From: Fremontodendron californicum
Taxonomy: Eukaryota; Streptophyta; Magnoliopsida; Malvales; Malvaceae
DNA length: 64,000 nucleotides
Assembly (NCBI GenBank): GCA_030761205.1
Contig: JAULJL010000011.1
Coordinates: 10,654,501 to 10,718,500, forward strand
Direction: 5' to 3'
The position numbers and the translations under genes were made by a program. How positions within the stretch are numbered: position 1 is the stretch's first letter; every line of letters begins with the position of its first letter. The notes under the pieces are model-generated. The model did no database searches. It saw only the letters and a list, made by a program, of their open reading frames with translations, and was not told where the DNA came from. Positions 42,481-55,386 of the stretch are shown here, one piece after another.

Positions 42481-45229
42481 TGTGAAGAGTCTTTGTGGAC
42501 CCAATACCATTGGGTGGTATTTCATTATAACTGAAATATATATGGTCGTCTGCCACAATGTTTCCCACCAGCCTGTCTAATTTTTCTACCGATATGTTGT
42601 TAGCCACATATGCCTGATTCAACACTCTCAACAGGGTATTTCTGTGTGGATCCGAGTTTAATATCAAAGATAAGATGGAGATTCTTGCTGGTTGACGTTG
42701 CAATTGCTCAACCACACTATACTCACTATGCTTTATGAACTTTAAAAACTCTCAAGCCTCATTTTCATTCACTAGCTCTTTTATTTTGTTAACCGGGTCT
42801 AACCCCCTCTCTGCTTATTTTGAAAAATCCATCTCAATATGGATTGGTTCAACTGCTTTCTTCCCTTTGTCTATTCCTCCATCCTTTCTTGTTGATCCCT
42901 GTTCAACAACCTCAGGGGCATAACACCTTCCACATCGTATTAAGTGCCCTACACCTGTAATATCTTGTTGACTTGAAGACCCTGGCATAACCATGCTGCA
43001 GTCATATTTCTATGGTGCAGCTTTGTTTTCCTAATATGAAAAGGAAGAAGGCAAATCTATGATTAGCTTAGGTGCAATTTCCTCAGCAACCGGAGTAGTC
43101 TTCTCTTGTTCATCGTATTAGATGATCAAAGGTCTTCCTATACCGCAGCCAGCCGCGTTCTCAATAACATCTACTTCTTCCTCTATTTCTTCGTAAAACT
43201 AGGCTTCCTCCTCATCCATCATCTTTTGGACTTTAGCCAGAAAGTCCCCACATTCCTGTATGATATGACCTTTACATCCATGGAACGGGCACCAATTTTC
43301 TACCCTGTTTGCAACCATTTTTAAACTGTCACCATCCTCCACCGTTCCTGCTTTTACCATTTTGACCTATACTTTTATCATTAGAGTATTGACTTTACTG
43401 ACATGTCTTTTCAACCTTCTCTCTTCCCCTATCAATACTGCATTTACCTGATTCTCAGCATGATCGGGCAATGGATTTCCTCTACATTCGGCCCATTCCT
43501 TGTCCCGAACTTCACCACTCCAGTATTGATCAAACTTTGGACTTTTTTTTAAAGGCAATACAGTCCTCAGTCGAATGCCCCTGAATCCTTGTATGATATG
43601 CGCAACTAATATTTACGTTGTACCACCTTGGATATGGAGGTGTTAGAGGTTTGAGGCATACAGGTGCAACAAGTTGACTCTGCAATAGTTTGGGATATAG
43701 CTCACTATAGGTGGTAGGAATCAGATCAAATTAGGGTTTCTGATTATTCCTTGGTGAACATTGATCATTGCGTCCAGCACCTTGAGTTTTTGGGATAGTG
43801 TTTCTAGGAAGGTTTATCTGTGGGACATGCCGGTTGGAAAGGCTGTTGTGGTATATTGGTAGAGGGAAATGGATTTTGGGTAAGGCGGTTCACATTGGGA
43901 TAGTAAGGATTATACCCCGGATAAGGTTTCTAGGGTGTAGGGGGTGCATAAGATATAGGAGGAGTATAGGGCCTGGGAGGTGTATATGGTGTAGGAGGTG
44001 TATAAGGATATTGTTTGAAGCTAACTGCATGGGTCTCCTCTTTTTTTTTTTTTTTTTGCTGGGAAAACCTTCTTCGGAGTAGCAGGCTCACTCCCTTCCA
44101 TTTTCCCGTTCTTAAGGGCTGACTCTATCATCTCCCCGGATATTATCATATATAAAAAGTCCTTGGTGGCACTCCCCATCAATTTATCATAATAAGGTGC
44201 TTTCAGGGTATTGATGAAAAGCACAGTAGTTTCGTTGTTGGTCAAAGGGGGTTGTACTTGTATAGCCAGGTCTCTCCATCTCTGAGAATATTCTTTAAAG
44301 CTTTCAGTAGCTTTCTTTTCCATGTTCTGCAGAGTTAGACGGTCAAGCACCATGTCCGTCACATGCTTGTATTGTTCCATGAAAGCTCTGGCTAGATCCA
44401 TCCAGGAACGGATCTTAGTACGGGTAAGCTGGTTATACCATCGAGTTGCAGACCCTATCAAGCTATCCTGAAAATAGTGGATAAGCAATTTTTCATCTTC
44501 ATCATGTCCGGTCATCTTCCGGTAGTACATGGTCAGATGTGCTGATGGGTTGGTAGTTCCGTTATATTTCTCGAAGTCTGGTGCTTTGAACTTTGGAGGA
44601 ATCACCAGACTGTGCACTAAACTCATCTCTTTGCAATCTAGACTGCCAAATAGCTCTGCCCCTTCAACTGCCCTCAGCCTTTCTTCTAGCAGCTGATATT
44701 TCTTATGGGATTCTGCCATTTCCACCTTTTTTAGCTCGGCCATCTTTGCGTTTTCCTTTTCAACCAGTTCCTCAAAGTTTGGAACGTCCACATCAATTGA
44801 ATCAACCCCAATGTTACCCTTTTTGGCACCAAAATTTTGTGCTTCAGCCGCTGGTTGGATGTAAACATAAGATGCTACACCAATTGGAAGTTCATTTCCC
44901 ACATGTTGGGATGTCTGGCCATTCTGCTATACCACCTCAGGTCGGCCTTCCTGGTTCACTGCCCCCACTCCTGTAACTGAATTTTCCCCTGGCCATTTCT
45001 GCCTCATCATGATATTCATCATTTCCATGAGTTTGGCCATTTGTTCCCGTGACTCCTCCTGAGACTTAGCTAACTGTTCCTGTAGTTCCCTTTGAGTTTT
45101 TTCCATCCTTTCAATTCTAGCGAGCTGATCGTTCTCCGTAGCTCTGGCTTGAGATCGAGTATTGTAAGGGTGTCGAAAATCCGATTCTTTCTGAGTGCGA
45201 CCAATTGTACCTTTAATTTTTAAAACCAT
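42481..45229 (-). pseudogene. Element M gag (decayed)
   Basis: Starts MVLKIKGTIGRTQKES, with the coiled coil QRELQEQLAKSQEESREQ; an in-frame TAG (44927) precedes the second open part (44021-44902). That part contains the capsid domain (FKAPDFEKYNGTTNPSAHL, LTLQNMEKKATESFKEYSQRW, TTVLFINTLKAPYYDKLMG). At 44040-44056 a 17-base T run shifts the frame. Beyond it lies a Pro/Tyr repeat (PYTPPTPYTPP), then heavily broken sequence to the protease (42419-42715 open, QPARISILSLILNS). Confidence 0.85.
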
Positions 45230-45778
45230 GGATTAAAAATTATTGATTTATTAAAATATCTATTGAGTGAATGAATGAATGAAATATACATGACTAATCA
45301 ACAAACAAATGATTATTACCAAATGACTAAATGAATGACTATGAACGATTATCAATAAATGAATAAATGAATAACTATTAATAAACAAATGAATGAATGA
45401 AATGAATGGGTTGACATATGGAGAATATTTCCATGGAAATGAAACTAATGATATTTGCCTTAAAATCAGATCCCAAAGCCAAAGATTTTCATTAATTCAT
45501 GGAAAACTTCATACAATAATATTTCTTAATATCGGGTTACATAGAAACATCTGCCTATACTAGTCTTAAAGTTTCAAGAAATGGAACAACCACTGATCAT
45601 GCTTCTCAAAGTCTTCACCCTCTTAACCAATTACTTGCCCTGTCTGCAGTCTTGGACAATGTCAGTGATGTCGACTTTTCTCGGCTGGCAGCTGCTGCTT
45701 TATATCCGTATGGAGTGACTCACTCTCTTTCTGCATCAAGGACATTCTTCCTTTCTCGTTTCCCAACCTGAACCTCAA
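45230..45778 (-). other. Spacer between ORF1 and gag of element M
   Basis: Contains a (GAAT)n-like region at about 45262-45412 (GAATGAATGAATGAA and variants). From about 45600 it holds the broken C-terminal continuation of ORF1. No separate gene seen. Confidence 0.6.
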
Positions 45779-47479
45779 CTATTCATTTTCTTGTTGGCAT
45801 TGTTCTAACTTGGTCGATAACAAAGAATGTGCATCCTCCCACTTCTGTCGCTCTTGAGAAAACCCGGACTCCTTTTCTTTACTTTCCTTGGCCTTATTCT
45901 TCCAATAATCCAACTCCATTTGGAGTTTCTTCACTTGTTTCTCATGTGCTATGAAAGAAATACTGGCTCCTGTGAATCTTCCCTTGGCCCTTATTTTCTT
46001 GTTTTCTTGATGCAGATCTAGTATATCGGCCAGTGTTGTATCCCTTTCTGTGACCACTTTCCTTGTCTTGGTTTCCTGAATCTCAAGTTTAGTTTTCAAG
46101 TCCTCGACATCTTCCTGAAGTCTATCACATTCTCGTTTCAACTTCACCTTGTCTTTTTCTAATTCTTGCCTAACTAGCTCAACTTCCGACGGTATTACTG
46201 GTTCGGGCTGAAGAACAACTGGATGAACAGAAGGATCTTCGGCGCGAAGTACAATGTCACGAAGCTTCTTAGTCCTCCATACTAGATAAGTAGCATTGTC
46301 GGTATACCTACCCACTTGTGAACGGTATAATTCCTTCCATTCTATGATGACTTGACGTATTCTCCCCATATATCCGAGCTCGCCATAAGAGAAGTCCATC
46401 GAGATAAGCTCATGAGTCATCGGGATAAACTGTTCAGATCCATACTGCCTTCGCACTAGTAAGGGTGCATAGCTAATGGCCCCCCAAATTCCCAACAATG
46501 GAACCTACAAGTTCTCACCACAGCGGTATAAAATCGACCCAAGTGGCATCCACGGGGCCCTTCAAGTTATATCATTTTTTCCTAAGTGACGGAGAGTTTT
46601 AATTCATTGTTTCTTATCCCCTTTCTTGGACCATTTCTTATTGTTGAATTCGGTGAGAGGAACACACGTCTTCATATAGGGCTGAAGCTTTCCATTATCA
46701 TTCCCCTAGAAATGACTCTGAATCCAAACGTACAGAAGTTGTACACAACCTTCGAAGCATCCTTTTCCTTTTTTTCGACAGTAACTAAGTGACCTAATCG
46801 TCTCAGCTAGAATAGCAGTAGAAGGATCAATATGCTTGTCTAACCAATCAAAGAAATCCACTACAACTACCTTGATATGACCTTCCACCTTCGAAAATAT
46901 AACCAACCCATAAATGGCCAAAGCAAATACGTCCAACACATGATCACCATCCGGGTTGCTCTTAATATAATTCCGTAAGAATACCCAAGGAATGCAGTCT
47001 CTCAAACCCTTCTTATTTATCTATGGAGAATCTATCAGAATATCTATACCCATCACTTTAGAAAGTTTCTTCCAACAGCTCGATGTATTCTGTTCCTTCC
47101 AATAGAACTTATCCAAATTTGCTAACTTAATACGGAGCAAAGTAGAATATTCCTCAAGGGTAGGTATCATATCCTCCTGATTAAAAGTGAAACATCAGTA
47201 TGAAGGATCCCATAATTGTACTATGGCCCTAATCAATTGTTCGTCCACCTCAATCGGGAGAAATACAGCTATATCTCCATATTTCCTAGTGAATTCATTC
47301 TTCCTATCAAATCCCCATTGTCTCCAAATGTCCCTTAATTCCACTAAACCATTTCGAACAAAATCCAAGTGAACTAACTCAGGAAGTGTAGACGTAAAAC
47401 CCATGGCCAAACAGTCTCCTTTGTCACCCTGATTCGCTTTAGACTCCATTCTGACCTCCTGATATGTCTTGCTAACCAT
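45779..47479 (-). pseudogene. Element M ORF1, extra gene upstream of gag (decayed)
   Basis: Three open pieces: 47195-47479 (VRNGLVELRDIWRQWGFD, KYGDIAVFLPIEVDEQLIRA), 46706-47005 (VFALAIYGLVIFSKVEGHI, IDPSTAILAETIRSLSYCRK, LLYVWIQSHF) and 45779-46498 (GAISYAPLLVRRQYGSEQF, then a long coiled coil). Matching pieces in the same order occur in element N at 62377-63975, so this is a conserved element protein, the ORF1 that precedes gag in Ogre-type elements. I think plant databases call the first domain DUF7745, but I cannot verify that. Function unknown; the N-terminal half is compact and the C-terminal half coiled coil. Several stops and frameshifts. Confidence 0.75.
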
Positions 47480-48307
47480 TGATACTGATAGAATATCTCG
47501 GCGTTACATGACTATAACAAAAACTCCTCAATTGGCACCGGGTTTAAGGCAAATACCCCTAAATGATCATGATGCGTGAAATGAAAACAAATACAAAACA
47601 AAAAGAAAAAACAATAGGAGTCAGTAATAGGATAATAAAATAAAAAATCATATTAATAATAAAATTAAATGAATAAATAAATAAATAAATAGTGAAATAC
47701 GGCATGGCTTCGCCTAGATTCATTATATGAGGGTGAATTGGTTCTAAGGCCCTGAATTGTTCCTCACTGTCGCCGGTGAAGGCTAGCAAAGCACCCCGAT
47801 AAAAGCAGGTTCAATTCGTTAGAGTTCATTTTCCCGGCTTATGTGGAGGCTATTGCCACACGAAGCATAGGGAATCTGATACTTCGAAAGTGTTTCGTTA
47901 GCTTATGCAGAGGCTATCGCCTCACGAAGCATAAGTACTTTACTTCCACCTAAAGGGATAGAACCCGGGTATAAGGCTCATGATATGCAAATGCACGTGT
48001 AGTGTGTGAGGAGAAACAATCAAACCTTTCACCACCTATTCTATTACCCTTATCTAAATGCCCCAACAAGATCAAACAATGTAAAGCATCAATTAGGCAA
48101 AGAATAATTATATACAACAAAATAACCAGTGAACAATAATAATAAGTATGCACATGATATGGACATTTTTAAAACATTTTATTATTTTCAAAATTCTCCT
48201 TATTTTTTTTTTAAAAAAATTGGGAATTAAAATTAAATACCGAATAAACCAACAAAAATCGAGACTTTGATAACACACGACTAATTCTAGGCCTGACTCT
48301 CTAATGT
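47480..48307 (-). other. Leader of element M
   Basis: Non-coding; shares blocks with the P and N leaders, such as TTATCGGGGTGC and CTAGCCTTCACCGGCGACAG (47750-47815). The A/T-rich stretch 47575-47700 holds ATAA(A/T)-type repeats. Confidence 0.75.
47838..47935 (-). other. Duplicated leader hairpins of element M
   Basis: On the minus strand 47935-47902 folds as CTTATGC...GCATAAG (7 bp) around GAGGC-GATA-GCCTC. 47870-47838 folds as CTATG...CATAAG around GTG(T)GGC-AATA-GCC(TC)CAC. Same place as the P hairpins at 14307-14403 but with different bases in the stems. Confidence 0.6.
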
Positions 48308-48327
48308 CCCCAGCGGAGTCGCCAAGC
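48308..48327 (-). other. Primer-binding site of element M
   Basis: The minus strand reads GCTTGGCGACTCCGCTGGGG immediately after the LTR end (GGTTGCGATA, with CA changed to TA). Confidence 0.8.
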
Positions 48328-51300
48328 TATCGCAACCTAAAAAATAACAAGCCTCATCGCGAGACTTTATATTCGTTAAGCGTGACATTAAAAAAAACCG
48401 AGAAAAAGTTGACTTAATTCCTCTTGAAAAATGAAGGTTTTGAAAATGACCTTGAAAAAGGCATGGAGTAGCCACCAATCTTTTTTAGCTAGGTGTGATC
48501 GGCCACCTATTAAAACCGATTTTATAAAACATTTTAAAATTAATTAAAACATTTTTAAAACCAATTTCAAGTCTGCGTTTGAAACCAGAGAAATCAAAGA
48601 AGCGGGTTCGGGACTCGGTTACGTGTGGGGAAGGATTAGCACCCCCACAACGCCCGTATAAAACGGTACCTTATTAATCGTGTTTTATCTCAAGTCTCGA
48701 TAAAAAAAGTCGGTTTTAAATTTAGTATTTCAAGTTAATTCCCAATTTAAAGAAAAATAATTCCATTTTTATTTGAAAATAATCCGGAATTTATTAATTC
48801 AAAATTTTCCTACGTTCCCCGAAAATTTGGCAAAATATAGAAAATTTTATTTATTTAGAAAATTTTCCGAATCATTCTCGTTTTAAGAAAGATATTCCGT
48901 TATTAATGATAATTGATGATATCCTCCCCGGCAACCCGAAAGAGAACCCATGAATTATTTTAATTCGAGAATATCTTTATTTTATTGAAAATCATTATCT
49001 TTTTCAAAACATTTAAAAAAATATGAATATAAATATGTATAACATAAACAAAATGACATAGCAAAGTCTAGGTAATGCAACCTAAATGATTTAATTTAAA
49101 TGACATAGCATATTCTAAATGAAATGAAATATCCTAAATGGAATGAAATATCCTAGATGAAATGAAATGTCCTAAGTGACATAATATATTCTATATGAAA
49201 GGAAATAATCTAAGTAACATGAGATATTCTAAATGGAATGATATAATTTAAATGACATGATATTCTAAATGAAATAAAATATCCTAAATAAAATGAAATA
49301 TCCTAAGTGACATGAAATGTCATGAAACATAAAATAATGCTATCATGAAATATGCATGAAAATAAAAATAAAAATAAAAATAATAATGCATTAACATAGT
49401 ATATACTAAATAATATGACAAAAATAAAGGAATAAATAAAAAGCATATAATAGCATAAAATATTTAAAACCATATAACATAACAAACATTACATCAAAAA
49501 ATATAAATCAAAATAATAACAATACCATAGAAGTTATCATAGCAAAAATCATATATTATACAATATGCATGAATATGGAAAATGCAATGCATGAAAGTGT
49601 ATTTTTTTTTAATTAAGGAAATCCGTATATCTAAAAAGATATCCGGCTACCTTAGGAAAAAAACATCAAATTGAATTTTCAAAAACCAAAATACTTTGTG
49701 ATTGTTTGAAAACTATTTTGAAAGAAACTTGAATGAAGATTGAAATCCTAGCCAAACCCTTTAAAAATAGCTCTAATTTCCTAAGTTTAAAATCCCGGAC
49801 TTGACCACCCTTAATCCAAGGTTTATAAAATCATTTTTGGAGTTTAAAAAGGATTAGAAACTACCTTAGACAGTAGCTAAAGTTTTTAACCAATCCCCTC
49901 TAAGTAACTTTGCCAAAACAGAAAAAAGATTTTCCTTCAAATTCAAATCTGCCTCCACTGTCCAATTTTAAAGCACAAAAATTTTTTTTTACCTATTTTT
50001 AAAATTTCAAACAAATCTAAAACAAATACTGGAGACTCAGAACATGTAAAACTACACGAGAAAAAATTGGCTTAATTTTATGATTAAAGATGACTTCCCA
50101 GAAAAATCGAAAAAGTTTGAGTATTGGTGAAAAAACTATTTTGCCAAAACACATTTTTTTGCCTTTGATAAAATTATTTAAAAATCAAAGTAAAAATGTT
50201 GGAGACTATCCTAAAGATCCAAAAACAGTAGCCAAGACTTTTAAAAAGTTAGACAAAAATTGGCTAAAGTAAAAAAATCATAAAGGTAGAATAATCAATT
50301 TGACAACTCTTTAATTTTCCACAAGTATTCTCAAGTGAGCATGACTTTGAGCCATTGATTGGCCTAAGTCATAAATCATGTGGCATGATATGAGATGCAT
50401 GATCATACAAAAAATTGAATGCATGAAATGCATGATTCAAAACCTAAGTGGTATGGAAAATGCATGGCAATACAAAATAACCTAATGCCTAGCATGAGTT
50501 TGCATGGCAATAAATGCAATCTTAACCTAAGGCAGGATATGTATAATGGTGCAAATGAGACTTAGACTTAAAGTGACATGAAAATGCATGGTGATACAAA
50601 GTGACCTAAGACCTAAATAGCATAGCAAATGCATGGCAATACCAACATGATTTAAGACCTTATATACATGGAAATATGCATGACAATACAAGGATGATAT
50701 AGACCTAACAAACTTGCATGGCAATAAATGCAATCTTAACCTAAATATGCATGAGATGAATAACAATGAAAATGAAACTTAGACTTAAAATGACATGAAA
50801 TGCATGGCAATAAAAAGTGGCTTAAGACCTAAATAGCATAACAAATGCATGGCAATACCAATATGATTCTAGACTTTATATGCATGGCAATACAAATATG
50901 GCCTAGACCTAAAATGTGATGAGAATGCATGAAAATGCCATGAACATATATTGACCTATAAACCTAATACTAAGGCAGCAATTCAAGCACAATTTCATGG
51001 CATAATAATGCAAGGCAATGATACCTAAACAAAATGCAAATGCATATACAAGGCAAGGATACATGGAGAGGCCGAATGGCCACTAAGCAACCTAGTGTAA
51101 TCCTATCTAGCAAATGACACAAACATATGACAAACAAGATCACAATACACAATGTTATGGCATGAAATGCAAACTTATCAACTAACCAAATTGAAAATGT
51201 ACCCACAAAGCAAAATGAATTACATTGGCCGAATGGTCTTCAAAAATCAAGTAGGTAGTAAATAACACAAACACATGGTAACCAACATGATAATAATGCA

Positions 51301-53972
51301 AATGTAAGGATTAACATGACTCCTAAACATATCAATGACAATATAACAAACACAAGAGATGGTCTAAATATATAAACATGAATGGAAACATACTAAACAT
51401 GTTAACACACAAAAAATGCACACATGCACAATGACATTCATCATGGCCGAATGGTCCTATAAGCTTAGCATGGTATTTTCCACAAACACATGGTAGCAAA
51501 TGTGATAATAATGCAAATGTGGTGACAAACATAACTCATGAACATATTAATGACAAATTAACAAACACATGGCATGGTCTAAATATGTAAACATAAATGG
51601 AAGCATACTAAGCATGTTAACACACAAAGAATGCACATATGCACAATGACATTCATCATGGCCGAAAGCAACCTAAACTAGCATGGCATTGTCACAAGCA
51701 CATAGCATGGTATATTGTTAAACTATCACAATCAAGCTATCCTACCACAAATCAAGCTAATCTAACACAAATAAACTAACCTACCACAAATCAAGCTCAT
51801 GTAATAAAATTAAACACAAAATCATTTACCAAAAACAGCATCCATTAGGCCATGGTAAATTTTTGATGAAAACTTGTTGTTTTTTTTATTTTCTTTAAAA
51901 CCAAAGTAGTAGATCCTTAGAAGCAAGTTTATTTCATGAAAGGAAAACAAAAGTAACAATCAAAACAACAAAATTATATCAACAAAGTATGAAAAAACCA
52001 TGAAAGAGCATAGCTACCTTGCTCTAGCTTTCCAAATCAAGAAGAAACAAGCTAAAACACCTATTTTCCTTCTCCTTTTTTCTCCTCCCTTTTTCCTTTC
52101 TTTTTTCTCTATTTTTCTCCTTAGCTACTGCCTCTCTTCAGCCTCCTTCATTCTGAAAAAAAAAAGAAATCAGCCCCCTCTAAATGGTAGTGGTCGAATG
52201 GCCTTCTTTCTAGAAGGAAGGTGGTTATTTCTCATCCAATGGCTATCACTTAAGATGCCTTCTATGTAAAAACCCACTATTAGATTAGAATCATCAGCCC
52301 TTGAATTATGATGTCATAAAGATGTCAAAAATAGGATCCCTCTCCAACCATTGGTCCACGTGTTGCAGATTCAAAAGGCTTGATTACAAAAAAATAAATA
52401 CCTTCATCTTCACTTGTGGCCTTTTGATTAAAAAATCAGAAAATATCTGCCCACCATTGGGCCTTGGCCGGCTGACCCTTCACCTTCCAGCCCGTACTTC
52501 AATTTTTTTTAAAAGCAAGCAAAGGCTCTTTTCGATTTCCTGAGTAAAATGACCTTCTTGACCCGCGAACCTAAATAAATAGAAAACGGACTCCAAATTC
52601 AAATTTTCTTTTTTCAATACTTCTGAAATAATAAAAAATTGAATTTTGAAAGTTTTCAAAATTTTCTGAGTCCATTTGCTACTTATTTGGATTTTTTCTT
52701 CCAAAATTGCCTTTTTGTGCTCCCAAAGTTTACTATTTTTTAAACGAGCTCCAAATCCAGATTTTTCTTCACCAATCTCTTCCAAATAATTTAAAAGTGT
52801 GATCTGGAAGTTTTCATGATTTTTGGAGCTCATTTGCTATTTTTTTGGGATTTATCTGCTTGAATTACTATATAGTGGGCCCGAGATTTGGCCATTTTGC
52901 AAACGAACTCCGAATCCAGATTTTCTTTCGCTAGTCTCTTCCAAATAATTTAAGAATGAGATCTACAAATTTTCAAAAATTTTGGAGCTCATTTGGTATT
53001 TTTTCGGGATTTATCTTCTTGAATTTCTACATAGGGGACTCGGGATTTGGCCATTTTGCAAACGAGCTCCGAATCAAGATTTTTCTTTGACAATCTCTTC
53101 AAAATGATTTAAGAATGAGATCTGCAAATTTTTAGAATTTTTGGAGTTCATTTTCTATTTTTCCCAAATTTTCCAATTTTGCCCATCTGCCTCCGAAGCT
53201 CGGTTTTGCTCAAAACAAGTTCGATTTTCAAAATTTCTTTTCCTGGGCCTTTTTCATATATTGAATTGGGTTGGTCCGAAAACGCCCAATTTTTACGATC
53301 AAATTCCCTTCCAATTTGATTTTTCCCTTTTTTCACTGTCGGGAATTTCCTCGTTTTTCCATTTTTCCTCCAATCGGCTTTTTTTTTTCTTCGGATTTTC
53401 GTCAAACTGAGCCTTGGGTTATCCTTGTTTACTCGTTCCTCATCAATTAAGGGCTTTAGTTTTACCGAATCGGGCCATTTCTGCAATTTTTCTCAATTTT
53501 ACCAAAATCCACCAAAAAACCTAATTCTCGGTTTTCTTCTGGATTGACTTTTCTTTCAGTTTTTCTTCCAAGTAGCTTCTCCATTACCTGTAGTCAGTGC
53601 TTCTCTTTCATTTGGAACCTTCAATTTCGATCAATTTGATCGTTTAAGCACTTTTCCCCAAATTTCCCGAACTAGGGTTTCCTTTCTACTAAATCTCCGT
53701 AACCCAACTTCCGAACTCCATATCTTTCAATGTAGACCTCGGATTATCAAAATTCTTTCTCCATTTTTCAATTGAACTTCAAATCTTGATTTTGGAAGTG
53801 GATTGACTTTTCGAGGTTGACTTTTTAAAGTTTGACTTTTTATGCTCGACTTCTTAGACTAAGTCCCGGAGTACTACCTGCAGGATGAGAAAAGTCTTTT
53901 TACATTCTGAAACACCAATTTAGGAAGAAAACATACATCTTTTAGTGGTCCGGACAAAATTAGGTGTCTACA
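48328..53972 (-). repeat. 5' LTR of element M (expanded to 5.6 kb)
   Basis: Starts TGTAGACACCTAATTTTG at 53972 and ends GTTGCGATA at 48328. It is about 1.1 kb longer than the P LTRs. The extra length falls at about 50400-51660, where blocks around CATGGCAATA and ATTCATCATGGCCGAA are tandemly repeated at roughly 190-250 bp steps. Other ORFs here are chance frames. Confidence 0.9.
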
Positions 53973-54701
53973 GACGTGATTCCCGCGACAGGGATACGTT
54001 ATCGACACAAGTGTTTGAAAAAATTGGTAAAACTTTGTTCTCACTTTATAAATCTCATCAAGTCGCAAAGAAGAGGATCGAGAGCGTGAATTATCTTATT
54101 TATTTTTGTATAAGGTTGAAAATATTCGTTTTTATGGATGCTATTACATTCATAACTGTTTCGCCACTGCTCTATTCTATTTTTCTACTAATTATTTTTA
54201 ATTTAATATTATAAAAAATATATTATAATTTATTTATAAACATGATTTTAATATATATAATTTTTTAGTATATATATAATATACATATATAAAGTATATA
54301 TATATAATATTAGTATATATATATGATTTTAGCATATGTATCTAATATATATCTACTAAAAATATAAAAGATATATATAGATTATGTTAAAGGGTAAAAT
54401 AATAATTTTAAAAGGCAGGGAGGGACAGAGCAGAGCAAACATTTATCAAAACCGTCTCGTTCCATCCCAACCCCACTTTTCGAAAAAAAATCTTCTCATT
54501 CAGAATGGATCAGTGTGAAATCTATGAAACGAATCGAATTTTATCATCCTAATCGAGTCCAATTAAGATTTCGAATTGTCAAGATAAAGATGCAAATTCT
54601 AACTACCCTAGACATTAATAGAATTATTTTTAGTTTCAAATAGAATGCATTTTATGCATAATGATGATATTGAATATGATGAATAAATATTATTATTAGA
54701 A
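53973..54701. other. Flanking DNA right of element M, AT-rich
   Basis: Begins GACGT, the right target site of M. From about 54190 to 54380 it is a TATATA/ATATAT-rich low-complexity stretch. No gene recognised; the ORF 53945-54214 crosses the LTR border and has no recognisable features. Confidence 0.6.
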
Positions 54702-54978
54702 GTGTTCATGGACAGTGTAGGTCGAGTTTCTAAAATAAAATAAAAATTAAAGGTCAAGTTTAAGTTCAATTCGATTTGTTCATTTAATTATTATTTTATT
54801 ATTAAAATATAATAATGAAAAAATTATATTAATATATATTTTAAAATTAAAATATATTATTTATGAAAAATAATTCTATCGGATCGAATTGAGTTAAATT
54901 CGAGCCAAAAAATGCCAAAATCCGACCTTAATCAAGTCAAACTTGTAGGCTTAAGTGGTTAGCGCTGTCCTTGAACAC
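54702..54978. mobile_element. Short MITE-like element with 16-bp terminal inverted repeats
   Basis: GTGTTCATGGACAGTG at the left end and CGCTGTCCTTGAACAC at the right end are inverted copies with two mismatches. The 277-bp body is AT-rich and lacks coding capacity. No clear target duplication, so the superfamily is open; hAT-type is a guess. Confidence 0.5.
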
Positions 54979-54988
54979 ATGTAATTAT

Positions 54989-55377
54989 GGGTAATTTACA
55001 TTTTGGGTCATTGAACTTAGCATCAACTTTCATATAGGTCACAAACATTTAATTTCATCAAATTACATCACTGAACTTTTATTATTAATAAATTAAGTCA
55101 CTTATCCTAATTCTATTAAGTAATTTTTACGAAAAATGAGACTCAATGCGGATTTTTTTTTTTTTACCTAAAATGCCAGTCATGCATTATCTTGATCAAA
55201 TGTAAAAAATATATGCATATTGAGTCAACTTTTTCGTTATAATTACTCAATGAAGTTAGTATAAGTGATATAATTTATTAATAATAGAAGTTCAGTGATG
55301 TAATTTGATGAAATTAAAGATTTATGATCTACATGAAAGTTGATGCTAAGTTCAATGACCTAATATGTAAATCACCC
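54989..55377. mobile_element. MITE with about 150-bp inverted repeats and 9-bp target duplication (Mutator-like)
   Basis: Left arm starts GGGTAATTTACATTTTGGGT; the right arm, read inverted, starts GGGTGATTTACATATTAGGT and stays alignable for about 150 bp. TGTAATTAT stands at 54980-54988 and again at 55378-55386, a perfect 9-bp duplication. Long inverted repeats with a 9-bp duplication are the mark of Mutator-like elements. 389 bp, non-coding. Confidence 0.85.
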
Positions 55378-55386
55378 TGTAATTAT

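Larger units (their letters stand above)
1..53972 (-). mobile_element. Element M: Tat/Ogre-type Ty3/gypsy retrotransposon, outer host of nested insertions
   Basis: Reading down the minus strand the order is 5' LTR (53972-48328), primer-binding site, leader, ORF1, gag, protease with G-patch, intron, RT, RNase H, second RNase H, integrase, 3' UTR with tandem repeats, polypurine tract and 3' LTR (2428 to beyond base 1). This order, the LTRs of over 4.5 kb, the extra ORF1 before gag, the two RNase H-like regions and an intron between protease and RT are known Tat/Ogre features. The right flank after the LTR is GACGT; the left end is outside the window, so the target duplication cannot be checked. 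All coding parts carry stops or frameshifts. That the left part (1-4858) and the right part (36994-53972) are one element is inferred from strand, order and the CTCCC junctions. Confidence 0.75.

Noticed and set aside
43798..44082. Gly/Arg/Ile-rich plus-strand ORF
   Set aside because: Antisense of the Pro/Tyr repeat of M gag.
54190..54380. TATATA-rich stretch as replication origin or centromere signal
   Set aside because: Simple-sequence DNA; nothing beyond composition supports such a role.
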